Shown piece by piece: positions 26,657-35,757 of a DNA stretch of 64,000 bases. The stretch is from contig JAEWPV010000002.1 of NCBI GenBank assembly GCA_023460535.1, positions 1 through 64,000 on the forward strand, written 5' to 3'. The notes below the pieces were generated by a model. That model did not search any database. It was not told where the DNA came from and saw only the letters and a program-made list of their open reading frames with translations. Within the stretch, counting starts at the first letter, position 1. Every line of letters begins with the position of its first letter. Both the position numbers and the translations under genes were made by a program. This DNA comes from Bacillota bacterium (GTDB lineage Bacteria > Bacillota > Clostridia > Oscillospirales > Ruminococcaceae).

Positions 26657-28258
26657 ATGTCGACGCAAACAGAAAACTCAAAACACCTAAAGTGTATCGT
26701 CATCATACTTTTAGCCGTCATGGCAGTAAGCATCCTGGCACTGATAGGAATCAGTCTTACAAGGGCAAACGGCGTCAAATCAGGAACCGTTGTTCTTGAG
26801 GGTACTTACACACAGGAGAGCCAATACGGTCTAGCCCCGTACCGAGATGTCACAGCGCTGTCAGCATTTGATGAGGACGGTACCGCTGTAGCATTTTCCG
26901 CTATGCGTGAAACCCCTTCGGTGATGCTCTTCTGGGCAAGCTGGTGCCCTAAGTGCACCATTGGCTTTGATTCGATTGTCAAGCTCAGTGAAACCCTCAA
27001 ACAGCAAGGTGTCACATTATACCTTGTGAATAAGACGGACGGCACACTGGAAACCCTGCAAAAGGCCAAAGCGTATCTGAACAAGCATGTCATCGACACA
27101 CCGGCGTTGTACGATGACGGCTTAGTCGCGTACAAGGGGCTTGGGCTATCAAAGATTCCCACCGTCGTTGTTTTAAACAATCAGGGACGGCTTATCAACT
27201 ATGCGGAGGGCTTTGTGCCAGAAGTGGACATGCTACTTGCAATGGTGCAGGAAGCAAGGGCAGGAAAGGCAGCGACTGTACAGCAGTTTATCGCAAGCAA
27301 CCTGTTAAATGACGACGGGGGAGTTCGCACCAATTATCTCGATAGCGAGTCGGACACTCCTCCATCCGGCGGGGATGTGTTAAGTGAATCCCAGGGGCTC
27401 ATGATGCTCAGCGCGGCGGCGATGGAGGAACGGGAGTTGTTTGATCGGCTGTGGGACTATACAAAGAGTCAGTCCGCTGGTGGCTCGTTATGCGCGTGGG
27501 TGACCACAAAGGACGGTCCCTCTTCCGTCAATGCGGCAATTGACGATCTGCGCATCTACCGTGCGCTGAGTGCTGCGCAAGCGCGGTGGGGAAGCTATTC
27601 CAAGGATATCAAACTGCTGGCGCAGGGATTGTATCAATATAATACAGACGGAAAGAATTTATACGACTTTCATGATTTTTCACTTAATTCTACTGCACAG
27701 CGACTGACCCTATGTTATGCCGATTTTGAGGCGCTTGAGATGCTTGCGCAAGAAGATGGCAAATGGCGCACGATTTACAAAAATAGCCTAGAGATCGTAG
27801 AGAAAGGCAAAATCAGCGCTGATTTCCCGCTTTACCACAGCTATTATGACTATTCAACCAACACCTATGTGAGCGATAAACTCAATATGGCCGAGGCTAT
27901 GGTTACGTTGCTAAACCTATCGCGTGTGAGTAAGCTTGACCCGCAATCCTTACAATGGCTGCGTGCTCGGCTTGACGAGGGTGCCATCTACGCACAATAC
28001 AGCACCAACGGGCGCCCCGCCCTTGAAGGGCGTTATGAATCGACCGCCGTTTACGCGTTGTGCGCACTGATTGCCTTAAGTCAAGACGAACCGGACATGG
28101 CGCGCCAAGCACTGTCACATCTTGAGGCGTTAAAGATTCGCACTAGCTCAAGCAAACTGAATGGTGGCTTTGGCAACGCGGACGGAAGCGGAATCTATTC
28201 CTTTGATCAATGTATGGCACTCCTTGCTTATCAGCAGATGGAACGCTTTATCCAATAA
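26657..28258 (+). CDS. Membrane-anchored thioredoxin-like and GH8-like fusion protein
   Basis: A 533-residue exported protein. A membrane anchor (about 12-34) is followed by a TlpA-like thioredoxin domain with C97-P-K-C100 and a cis-proline region (KIPTVVV). From about residue 205 a glycoside hydrolase family 8-like domain begins: E244 in LSESQG matches the acid of SEGQ, and D296/D297 in AAIDDLRI matches the conserved aspartate region. GH8 enzymes (BcsZ) accompany cellulose synthases, so this could trim the polymer. Fusion to a thioredoxin domain is unusual. The catalytic base is not certain. It starts 5 bp after wecB. Confidence 0.7.
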   Translation: MSTQTENSKHLKCIVIILLAVMAVSILALIGISLTRANGVKSGTVVLEGTYTQESQYGLAPYRDVTALSAFDEDGTAVAFSAMRETPSVMLFWASWCPKCTIGFDSIVKLSETLKQQGVTLYLVNKTDGTLETLQKAKAYLNKHVIDTPALYDDGLVAYKGLGLSKIPTVVVLNNQGRLINYAEGFVPEVDMLLAMVQEARAGKAATVQQFIASNLLNDDGGVRTNYLDSESDTPPSGGDVLSESQGLMMLSAAAMEERELFDRLWDYTKSQSAGGSLCAWVTTKDGPSSVNAAIDDLRIYRALSAAQARWGSYSKDIKLLAQGLYQYNTDGKNLYDFHDFSLNSTAQRLTLCYADFEALEMLAQEDGKWRTIYKNSLEIVEKGKISADFPLYHSYYDYSTNTYVSDKLNMAEAMVTLLNLSRVSKLDPQSLQWLRARLDEGAIYAQYSTNGRPALEGRYESTAVYALCALIALSQDEPDMARQALSHLEALKIRTSSSKLNGGFGNADGSGIYSFDQCMALLAYQQMERFIQ

Positions 28259-28352
28259 CCCCAAACGGGGTGTATGGTTAATAAATACTACAACGAGGAT
28301 ACATTTCATGCTTGATAGACAAGCTAACTTATTTTGAGGAGGTGCTATCTGA

Positions 28353-29909
28353 ATGAAGTTGTTTGGCAGACGGTCGTTGCGTGTGCACACGGATAAGCAA
28401 TGCGCGTTTCGCCTTAACAAGTTATTATCGCCGGCGTGTGCGGCTACGATTGCATCGGCAATAATCATGTGCCTTGCGCTGATGGCGCCTCCCATTGTTG
28501 GAATGGCCGACAACGGAGACTTCTATCGCACGGCCAACGGGCAGGGCATCTATAAGTTGGACCGCTACGAGAACGACCAATACCTCAGCTATTTTAGCCA
28601 CAGCTACGGCGTGTATCAATACTATAATGAGTACGAAAGCAGTATCTTTACCACGTACCTTCCACTTATAAAGGCAGCTAAGCTGCTTGATGATCTGATA
28701 ACCCGCGATGACCGGTTTGATATACGGTTTATGAGTGGTATGCTAATACTTTATCATACTTTGGCAATCTACCTACTTGTAAGCTATGCAACCTACCGAT
28801 TGCAGGGCAACGCGGGGTATTGGGTGGCTGCGCTTGCGGTGTTTCTGTTTGCCGATACCGGCTATACCGCATACTTCAATTCCTTTTACGCGGAGGGATT
28901 GGTGCTTACCTCCTTTTTGTGTACTGTGGCATGCGCGTTGTTAATGACCCAGCGACGATACTCTCTATACGCAATGTTATCTCTTATGACTTTAAATGGT
29001 TTAATCCTGACCGGAACGAAGCAGCAAAACGCACCGGTTGGTATTCTGCTTGGGCTGCTCAGTGTTAATCTGATGCTGGTGCTCAGCCGCAAAGCAGAAC
29101 CGACCAAACAGGAGCGCTACATCAAGAACATAAAAGCGTTTCGAGTTGTTGCTTTGGGGGCGTGTACGGTGCTGTGTGCCGGCGGTATCGCGGTATATGC
29201 GTTTATTCCAAAGGAGTTCGTAACGATTAACCAGTACCATGCGATGACACGAGGGGTTCTGATGACAGCCCAAAACCCGGAGCAGGCACTTCTTGAATTT
29301 GACATTAACCGCCAATTCGCACTGCTCAACAACTCGATCTATTACGAGCGCTACCCTGCCATCAAGGTAGAAGACCCGCTGCTGACCGATCAGTTTTACG
29401 CTAAGTACGGGTTTGTATCGGTAATGTCATATTACCTGCGCCATCCGGCACAGTTGTTTCAGATGATTGACATTGCCGCCAAAGAGGCTTATGCCATCCG
29501 ACCGGAATCAATCGGCAACTTTGAGCGCAGCTACGGTGCGCCGCCGGGGTCAAAAACAAACTTTTTTACGCTTCATAGTTCATGGAAGCTTATGGCGGTG
29601 CCAAAAACAATCGGTTTTATTCTTGTTTGGGCGATTCTTGCGGGCGTAATCTGTTACAAGGATAAAGGAAAACTGTCAATTGTGTTGTTCTCCATCCTCA
29701 TTGGACTTTCACAGATTGGTGTGTCTATTATCGGCGCAGGAGATGCAGACCTTTCAAAGCATATCTTTTTGTATAATGTAACGTTTGATTTTGTCAACTT
29801 TCTATGCGTATCAGTGATGATAACCCATGTTCACGCGTGGCTTGTGAAGCAGCATCAGACATATCAGGAGAAGCGGCGCAACCGTGTGGGAAGAACTTCT
29901 CCCGCATGA
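28353..29909 (+). CDS. Multi-pass membrane glycosyltransferase-like protein
   Basis: A 518-residue protein with about ten hydrophobic helices. The motif ADNGDFYR just after the first helix is seen in large GT-C-like glycan membrane proteins of Firmicutes (WsfD-like), where an acidic residue in the first outer loop is catalytic. ATG 28353 follows GAGGAGG. It probably adds or polymerises a sugar on the outer face of the membrane. A polymerase or ligase role is also possible. Confidence is moderate because there is no unique signature. Confidence 0.55.
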   Translation: MKLFGRRSLRVHTDKQCAFRLNKLLSPACAATIASAIIMCLALMAPPIVGMADNGDFYRTANGQGIYKLDRYENDQYLSYFSHSYGVYQYYNEYESSIFTTYLPLIKAAKLLDDLITRDDRFDIRFMSGMLILYHTLAIYLLVSYATYRLQGNAGYWVAALAVFLFADTGYTAYFNSFYAEGLVLTSFLCTVACALLMTQRRYSLYAMLSLMTLNGLILTGTKQQNAPVGILLGLLSVNLMLVLSRKAEPTKQERYIKNIKAFRVVALGACTVLCAGGIAVYAFIPKEFVTINQYHAMTRGVLMTAQNPEQALLEFDINRQFALLNNSIYYERYPAIKVEDPLLTDQFYAKYGFVSVMSYYLRHPAQLFQMIDIAAKEAYAIRPESIGNFERSYGAPPGSKTNFFTLHSSWKLMAVPKTIGFILVWAILAGVICYKDKGKLSIVLFSILIGLSQIGVSIIGAGDADLSKHIFLYNVTFDFVNFLCVSVMITHVHAWLVKQHQTYQEKRRNRVGRTSPA

Positions 29910-29932
29910 TACGTTCGGGAAGGTGTGAGGGT

Positions 29933-31207
29933 ATGCAAATAAAAAAGACAACCGCCCTTGTCCTGACAGTGCTGTGTGTGTTCGTCCTCTTTCCCACTGT
30001 GAATACACAGGCGCAAAGCGCGGATGTTTTGCTCGTGTACCAAACACAGGAGGAACAGACGGTGTTAGGCGACCTGATTGCCGCCTGCGGAAAGACGGTT
30101 GCTTCTGTCAGGGCAGACGCATATACCAAGGATTTGGCAAAGGAGTATAGTGCGCTCGTAACAACCTCTCCCATCCCGCTTGGGGATGCTGAATATCCGG
30201 TTCTGTGTGTGGGTAGCGCGTTTTCATCGAATACAGAAGTAACTTTTTTGTCGGTCTCCAAGGTAAGTGTCGGCATGTCCTACGACGGCTACACCCAGCC
30301 TGTTCGATATGAGGAGGAGATTACACTGATTTCCGATTATACCGGGCGCTCGGTAGCAACCCTTGCGCTGAGCATGGGGCGTTCCTATCCGTTTGCAGTA
30401 ATTGGTGCACGGCAAACCTATGTGCCGTATTACCGGGGTGATGATCTCAGCACCGTAGCACTGGGTTCGGTAATAAGCGGTTATTTAGGCAAATCACAGC
30501 AGGATGGTGTGATGTATGTTTTGATTGACAGCGTACATCCCTTTTCCGACCTCACTATGCTCTGCTCTTTGGCAGATGTTTTTTATGAGAATGCAATTCC
30601 ATTTATTGTCCGCATCATGCCGGGGTACGACAATCTGGAATACCCCGCCTTTCTAAGGTACATGCAGACGCTTCGATATATACAATCTCGTAATGGAACC
30701 GTTGTACTGCATGAGCCCCTTGTGGCCGAGTACGAGACCGAGCGCGAACCGCTCGCGGCCAAGATGGAGCGCTTTACCAGCACGTTGCAGGACAATGGAG
30801 TGAAATGGATGGATATGAGCCTTTCGCCCTATCCGTTTACGCTTGATGATATTGAGCGCATCCAAAGCGGTACAAAGAACTTTGGAGTGCTTCCGTTTGA
30901 CGCGGTGATCGTATCCCCAATACCTAAAACAGAGCAAGAGCTAGTTGACACGGTATCACGTCTGAATCGAAAATGGCTTAGCATCGGCGACTATAAGCGC
31001 CGGTATACAAACGAAAACTTCCAATACAACGAAACGCCCATCGACCTGGATTATGAATATCAACATAAGCAAGAGCAAAGCATGGTGGATTTCTTTTCGA
31101 CAGCCAATGCTTATCTGGTGGTAATCGTAGCCGGTGTACTAACGCTGTTTTCTGTATTGCTCGTTATCGGATCGAGGCTGTACAAACGCAAGTTCTATCG
31201 CAAGTGA
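29933..31207 (+). CDS. DUF2334-like (polysaccharide deacetylase-fold) membrane-anchored protein
   Basis: A 424-residue protein from ATG 29933; the in-frame ATG upstream overlaps the previous gene and lacks a ribosome site. A signal peptide, an extracellular domain and a C-terminal membrane helix (about 393-415) with a basic tail are visible. The segments VLIDSVHPF, IPFIVRIMPGYD and GTVVLHEP follow the DUF2334 pattern. The usual paired aspartates and HxxxH are only partly present (one D, one H), so catalysis is doubtful. It may bind or modify the polymer outside the membrane. A 9-bp stem (31198-31223) spans its stop. Confidence 0.6.
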   Translation: MQIKKTTALVLTVLCVFVLFPTVNTQAQSADVLLVYQTQEEQTVLGDLIAACGKTVASVRADAYTKDLAKEYSALVTTSPIPLGDAEYPVLCVGSAFSSNTEVTFLSVSKVSVGMSYDGYTQPVRYEEEITLISDYTGRSVATLALSMGRSYPFAVIGARQTYVPYYRGDDLSTVALGSVISGYLGKSQQDGVMYVLIDSVHPFSDLTMLCSLADVFYENAIPFIVRIMPGYDNLEYPAFLRYMQTLRYIQSRNGTVVLHEPLVAEYETEREPLAAKMERFTSTLQDNGVKWMDMSLSPYPFTLDDIERIQSGTKNFGVLPFDAVIVSPIPKTEQELVDTVSRLNRKWLSIGDYKRRYTNENFQYNETPIDLDYEYQHKQEQSMVDFFSTANAYLVVIVAGVLTLFSVLLVIGSRLYKRKFYRK

Positions 31208-31391
31208 TTAAGTTCACTTGCGACAGGTTACAACATATGCCCGCCATAGATGATATGCAAGGGTTGAAAACTAACGAACCAGTTTATAACCGTTGCGCGG
31301 TGGATGTACGATTATAAAGTTGAAACATACCTTGCGCTGTTCGGTTACCCTATAATCTATTCTGGCGCAAGCTGGTGGAATGAGGATTTTC

Positions 31392-32642
31392 ATGAGTGTA
31401 CTAGACGGATTTGTTTTGGCCGCGTTGGTCTGCATTTGGCTGCTGCTGCTCATCAATGTTTCATTAACCGTATCGGGTTACTTATACTACTTCAAAAACG
31501 AAAAAAAGGATCCGCCGGCGCTCAAGCGTTATCCCATGATTTCGATTATGGTGCCTGCGCACAACGAAGGCGTGGTCATTGTGCAGACGGTAAAGGCCTT
31601 ATTACGCTTTGATTATCCAAAGGATTGCTACGAGATCATTGTCATTAACGATAATTCCAGTGACAATAGCGCACAGCTGCTTGCGAAGCTTCAAACGGAT
31701 AACCAGGACCGCAACCTGACTATTATCAATACAGACAAGGTTACGGGAGGTAAGGGGAAGTCCAATGCCCTAAACATCGGCTTTGCGCAGTGCCACGGGG
31801 AGTATATCGTCATCTACGACGCCGACAATACCCCGGAAGCGCAGGCGCTGCGTATTTTGGTATCCGAGATTGAACATGACAGCCGATTGGGTGCTGTTAT
31901 CGGCAAATTCAGAACACGCAACCGAAACGCCAGCCTGCTGACGCGCTTTGTGAATGTCGAGACACTGACCTTTCAGTGGATGTCGCAAGCAGGACGCTGG
32001 AATATGTTTAAGCTGTGTACCATTCCGGGCACGAACTTTATCATCCGCCGCAGCATCCTGGACGAAATCGGGGGATGGGACGTAAAGGCGATTGCCGAGG
32101 ACACAGAGATAAGCTATCGAATCTATATGATGGGGTATATGATTAAGTTTGCGCCTAAGGCAGTCACATGGGAACAGGAGCCACAGACCCTGCCGGTGTG
32201 GTTTCGACAACGTACGAGATGGGTCAAGGGCAATATCTATGTTTTAATCAAGAACCTTCCGCTCATCTTTAATCCAAAGGCTCGGCGCGTTCGGCTTGAT
32301 ATCCTGTATATGCTTAGCATCTATTTTTTGCTGCTCTCCTCACTGGTGCTGTCAGACGTGGTTTTCCTTGGCAACCTCATCGGTTGGATTCATATCTCAC
32401 TGGCGGGCTTTAGTACGATTTTGTGGGTTATGGCGATTGTACTGTTTACAATTGGCACGTATATCACACTCACCACCGAGAAGGGTGAGATGGGCGTCTC
32501 AAATCTGTTTGTTATCCTTCTGATGTATTTTACCTACACAAAGCTATGGATGATTGTTGCGGCGTATGGGTTGATAAAGTACATTGAGGATGTTGTTCTA
32601 AAACGCGAAACCAAGTGGTACAAGACAGAACGGTTCTCTTAG
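31392..32642 (+). CDS. Family 2 glycosyltransferase, BcsA-like polymer synthase without PilZ
   Basis: A 416-residue processive synthase: one N-terminal membrane helix, a GT-A catalytic domain and C-terminal membrane helices. Catalytic motifs are intact: D87 in NDNS, D143-A-D145, E236-D237 and Q273-R-T-R-W277. ATG 31392 follows GAGG with 6 nt spacing; ATG 31380 is less likely. Unlike BcsA it ends without a PilZ domain, so c-di-GMP control must come from another protein. The gap before it (31208-31391) has a TATAAT at 31351-31356 without a good -35. It is presumably the chain-forming enzyme of the operon. Confidence 0.9.
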   Translation: MSVLDGFVLAALVCIWLLLLINVSLTVSGYLYYFKNEKKDPPALKRYPMISIMVPAHNEGVVIVQTVKALLRFDYPKDCYEIIVINDNSSDNSAQLLAKLQTDNQDRNLTIINTDKVTGGKGKSNALNIGFAQCHGEYIVIYDADNTPEAQALRILVSEIEHDSRLGAVIGKFRTRNRNASLLTRFVNVETLTFQWMSQAGRWNMFKLCTIPGTNFIIRRSILDEIGGWDVKAIAEDTEISYRIYMMGYMIKFAPKAVTWEQEPQTLPVWFRQRTRWVKGNIYVLIKNLPLIFNPKARRVRLDILYMLSIYFLLLSSLVLSDVVFLGNLIGWIHISLAGFSTILWVMAIVLFTIGTYITLTTEKGEMGVSNLFVILLMYFTYTKLWMIVAAYGLIKYIEDVVLKRETKWYKTERFS

Positions 32643-32651
32643 AGGTGAGCT

Positions 32652-34826
32652 TTGAAAGGAATGACCATCATTATGAGGCGCAGGAAGAAAGCGGTTGCAG
32701 TTTTGTGTCTGGTACTTATTATGTGCTTCGAGTGCTCTGTCTTTGTCTTTTGTCAAACCGAAGACAGAGTAACAGACATAACACAGCCCGAGCAGAAATG
32801 GGCCGAGCGTGCGCTGCTACAGGAGTGGGAGACACACGGCGCAGCCGTATACGAGCAGTCCTTTTCGGGGGATCACCGTCTTACCGGACTTTTTTCACAG
32901 TGCACAGAGTACTTTAACATCGGCGACTGGGAGATTCATGACGCGGTGCTTGTTCTGGCTTTTTCCACAACACAGTTGCTGGAACCAGAGGTCTCCGACC
33001 TAACGGTGAGTATTAATGATGTACCGGTGTATTCCCAACGTGTCATACCCACAGAGGGTGCTTTCGGACAGGTGATTATCCCCCTGCCGTCGTGGGCGGT
33101 GAAAACGGACGCGGTAAATAGCATAAAGCTAGAGGTGTATCTGCGCGGGGAGGCCGTGGACGTATGTACGGATGATCTGTCCGGCTCTAAATGGATGAAT
33201 GTGTTCCAAGAGTCGCGGATTCTGGTTTCCTATACGCCGGTGGATGATTGCCAATCCATCGCACGTTTCTATTCCCGCTTTTGTTCCATTGATGCATTAC
33301 AAAGCCGCCAAAGTGCGCTGTGTGTGCAGACCGGCGCAACCCCTTCGACGCTGACTGCCGCAGCCCTAACCCTATCTGGGGTAGCGGGTAAGGCGGTTCT
33401 TGGCTATCAGAACATAGCGCTTAGGCAGCTTGCTAACACCGCCGAGCTTTCTGCATATCGATACGTGGTGTACATCAGCGCATATGACACGCTTGCGGAT
33501 GTAGTGAGTGCGCTGCTGACCGACGAAGACAAGCAAGCAGCGAGTAAAGGGACGCTCATCGCACTCAAGCAGCTTGATGACAGCTACGTACTCTTAATCA
33601 CGGGTAGTAACGAGCAAGGGCTTATAGACGCGGGAAGGATGCTTGCAAACCCTGATTATGTAGCCCAGCTTGATACCGAGACAAAGATACTCGATAAGCA
33701 GACAGATTTTGTGGTACATGCACAGTCACCGCAACAGTACCTCCCCCTAACTCAATACGGCGTGGAGCTTAAGGGTAGCTTTCGTCAAAGCACGGATTTT
33801 CACATTGAATACCCCGCAAACCGGACAATTGCACCGTCCAGTGAGCTGAGCCTGGACATACGGTACTCGGACAATCTTGTTTTTGAACGTTCTCTGGTGA
33901 CGGTGTATATAGACAATATCCCCATCGGCAGCAAACAGCTCTCGCCTGACGGGGCAAAGGGAGAAACCGTCGTTTTTTCCTTTCCGGAGGATCTTATGCT
34001 TACGGGTGGCTTCTCTGTAAAGGTGGCGTTTGACCTTGACGTAGGGGAGGAATGGTGCAGACTCACCCCTGAGCAGATGCCGTGGGGCTATGTGGCGGAC
34101 ACGAGTATGCTTAAAATCAATTCCAGCGACCAAGCAACCTTGGTTTTTGGCAATTACCCCAGTCCTTTTTTACGAGACGGCAGTATGAACAATACGGTGA
34201 TTATTCTGCCAAATACCTACGGCGCGGCTGATCTTGAGGCACTCGGGCTTTTGGCGCTAGCATTTGGACGGTTTTTGAAGGACAACGCAGGGAACCTAAC
34301 CGTGGCGTTTGCCGCCGACACGGTGGATCTATCCCAGGCAAACATAATTTCCATCGGGCGAATGAAGCATAACACGATTGCGCAGCAGCTTGAACAGCAA
34401 TTGTATTTTCGGTTTGATGAAGCGCAAAACACACTGCTGTCCAACGAAAAGATGTCAATCGACCCAGAATACGGACGTTCGCTGGGTATCGCACAGCTGA
34501 TTTATTCCCCGTATAGCGAGCAGCCGCACGCGCTGCTTCTTATCACCGGCGTAACAGATGACGGCATGCTGCGGGCCGCACGTTATCTGGGTGATACAGA
34601 TATGCTGTGGAAGCTTTCGGGCGACGGCTATGCGGCTAGTGACGACGAGGTATTTTGTTATACCTTTTCGCAGAATACAGAGGGCGCACAGCCGCAAGGT
34701 TTAAAGGAAGAAACACCCCTTCAAACCGTTCAAGTCTTTGGCGCGGTTGTGGTGGCTGTTCTCGCGCTGTGTTTGCTCGCGGTTATTATGCTCCTGACAA
34801 AATACGCAAGGAGGAACCGGTCATGA
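32652..34826 (+). CDS. BcsB-like cellulose synthase regulatory subunit homologue (copy 1)
   Basis: A 724-residue exported protein anchored by one C-terminal membrane helix (about 690-715). Two repeats of a carbohydrate-binding/flavodoxin-like pair are suggested by the LTVSINDVPVYSQ and VTVYIDNIPIGSKQ segments, each a hallmark of BcsB. The start TTG 32652 has GAGG 6 nt upstream; ATG 32661 and 32673 are alternatives. BcsB guides the nascent chain outside the membrane next to the synthase. The following gene overlaps its stop by ATGA. A paralogue lies three kilobases downstream. Confidence 0.82.
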   Translation: MKGMTIIMRRRKKAVAVLCLVLIMCFECSVFVFCQTEDRVTDITQPEQKWAERALLQEWETHGAAVYEQSFSGDHRLTGLFSQCTEYFNIGDWEIHDAVLVLAFSTTQLLEPEVSDLTVSINDVPVYSQRVIPTEGAFGQVIIPLPSWAVKTDAVNSIKLEVYLRGEAVDVCTDDLSGSKWMNVFQESRILVSYTPVDDCQSIARFYSRFCSIDALQSRQSALCVQTGATPSTLTAAALTLSGVAGKAVLGYQNIALRQLANTAELSAYRYVVYISAYDTLADVVSALLTDEDKQAASKGTLIALKQLDDSYVLLITGSNEQGLIDAGRMLANPDYVAQLDTETKILDKQTDFVVHAQSPQQYLPLTQYGVELKGSFRQSTDFHIEYPANRTIAPSSELSLDIRYSDNLVFERSLVTVYIDNIPIGSKQLSPDGAKGETVVFSFPEDLMLTGGFSVKVAFDLDVGEEWCRLTPEQMPWGYVADTSMLKINSSDQATLVFGNYPSPFLRDGSMNNTVIILPNTYGAADLEALGLLALAFGRFLKDNAGNLTVAFAADTVDLSQANIISIGRMKHNTIAQQLEQQLYFRFDEAQNTLLSNEKMSIDPEYGRSLGIAQLIYSPYSEQPHALLLITGVTDDGMLRAARYLGDTDMLWKLSGDGYAASDDEVFCYTFSQNTEGAQPQGLKEETPLQTVQVFGAVVVAVLALCLLAVIMLLTKYARRNRS

Positions 34827-35680
34827 AAAACTCTAAGCATACCATAGTCACCGATCTCGCGTTTGTGGCGTTACTGCTTTTACTGTTCGTTAGCGTCATG
34901 TTCATTGCCACACTTGCCGGTGGCGCTGCGAATATGTCCACGGTTGCAATGCTTTCTGTTGTATTTGCGGTCATGATTATTACCTATTTCACCAACATCA
35001 CAACGGGGCTTATCATCAATACGGTACTAATCTTTGGCTATGCGTCCTGGCTTCTTTACCGGGCAGTCGTGGTCGGCGAGCCGGTGGAGAGCGGCTCGTA
35101 TTTTTGGATTATCATCTCGCCGCTTCTCACAGCCTGTACCGCCATCCTGTTCCGAGCGTCTCAGGGCATCGAGGAGGAAAACCGGCAGCTGAAACAGCAG
35201 GTTGCCGACTATGTGATGGTTGACCCCGGTTCCGAGCTAAAAAACAAACGTGCTTACGCTACTGAGATGATGGTCTATCGTCACCTGGCCAAACGCTACG
35301 GTAAGAGCCTGCTGCTGATTGTATGGGAGTTTCGTTTTGAGTCGGATATGAAACGACTGGTGGGGTCGGGGAAATTTGACGAGGTAGCCATAGCAATTTC
35401 CCATGCGATGGAGAGTGTGTTTAGAAAAGAGGATGTACTCTACCTAATGGGCAATGCCCCCTATCGATGGGGTACACTCATGCTTACCGACCCCGATAAC
35501 GAAAGAATGCTAATGGGCAGGTTGCGAGAAAAGATTGAGGGGCTTGATGTTCGTGGCATCCTTGGCAGAAACGCGCCTAAGCTAGAAATACGCATTGGAA
35601 CCTGTTATGATTCGGATGAACATGAAACCCCGTTGCAGCTACTCGAAAAGGCAGTTGCTCAGGTACAATATGATGTTTAA
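34823..35680 (+). CDS. Degenerate GGDEF membrane protein with RxxD site (copy 1)
   Basis: A 285-residue protein: about four membrane helices (within 10-110), a short coiled segment, and a GGDEF-fold domain (about 130-275). The domain start DPGSELKNKRAY corresponds to D-LT-L-NRR of diguanylate cyclases. The I-site R201-K-E-D204 sits exactly where RxxD precedes GGDEF, but GGDEF itself is GNAPY (210-214), so it cannot make c-di-GMP. The layout resembles PelD, the c-di-GMP receptor of Pel synthesis, without its GAF domain. ATG 34823 overlaps the BcsB stop. Receptor function is inference. Confidence 0.78.
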   Translation: MKNSKHTIVTDLAFVALLLLLFVSVMFIATLAGGAANMSTVAMLSVVFAVMIITYFTNITTGLIINTVLIFGYASWLLYRAVVVGEPVESGSYFWIIISPLLTACTAILFRASQGIEEENRQLKQQVADYVMVDPGSELKNKRAYATEMMVYRHLAKRYGKSLLLIVWEFRFESDMKRLVGSGKFDEVAIAISHAMESVFRKEDVLYLMGNAPYRWGTLMLTDPDNERMLMGRLREKIEGLDVRGILGRNAPKLEIRIGTCYDSDEHETPLQLLEKAVAQVQYDV

Positions 35681-35757
35681 GCCTAGTCCAAAACGCAATA
35701 AGCGTGCCTGCGCAATTTATAGAGGAGAGTACATACGAAAAGAGGGGGGATGGCGTT

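Noticed and set aside
31304..31612. Plus-strand open frame overlapping the start of the GT2 gene
   Set aside because: Out of frame with the synthase, no ribosome site, and its product resembles no protein.
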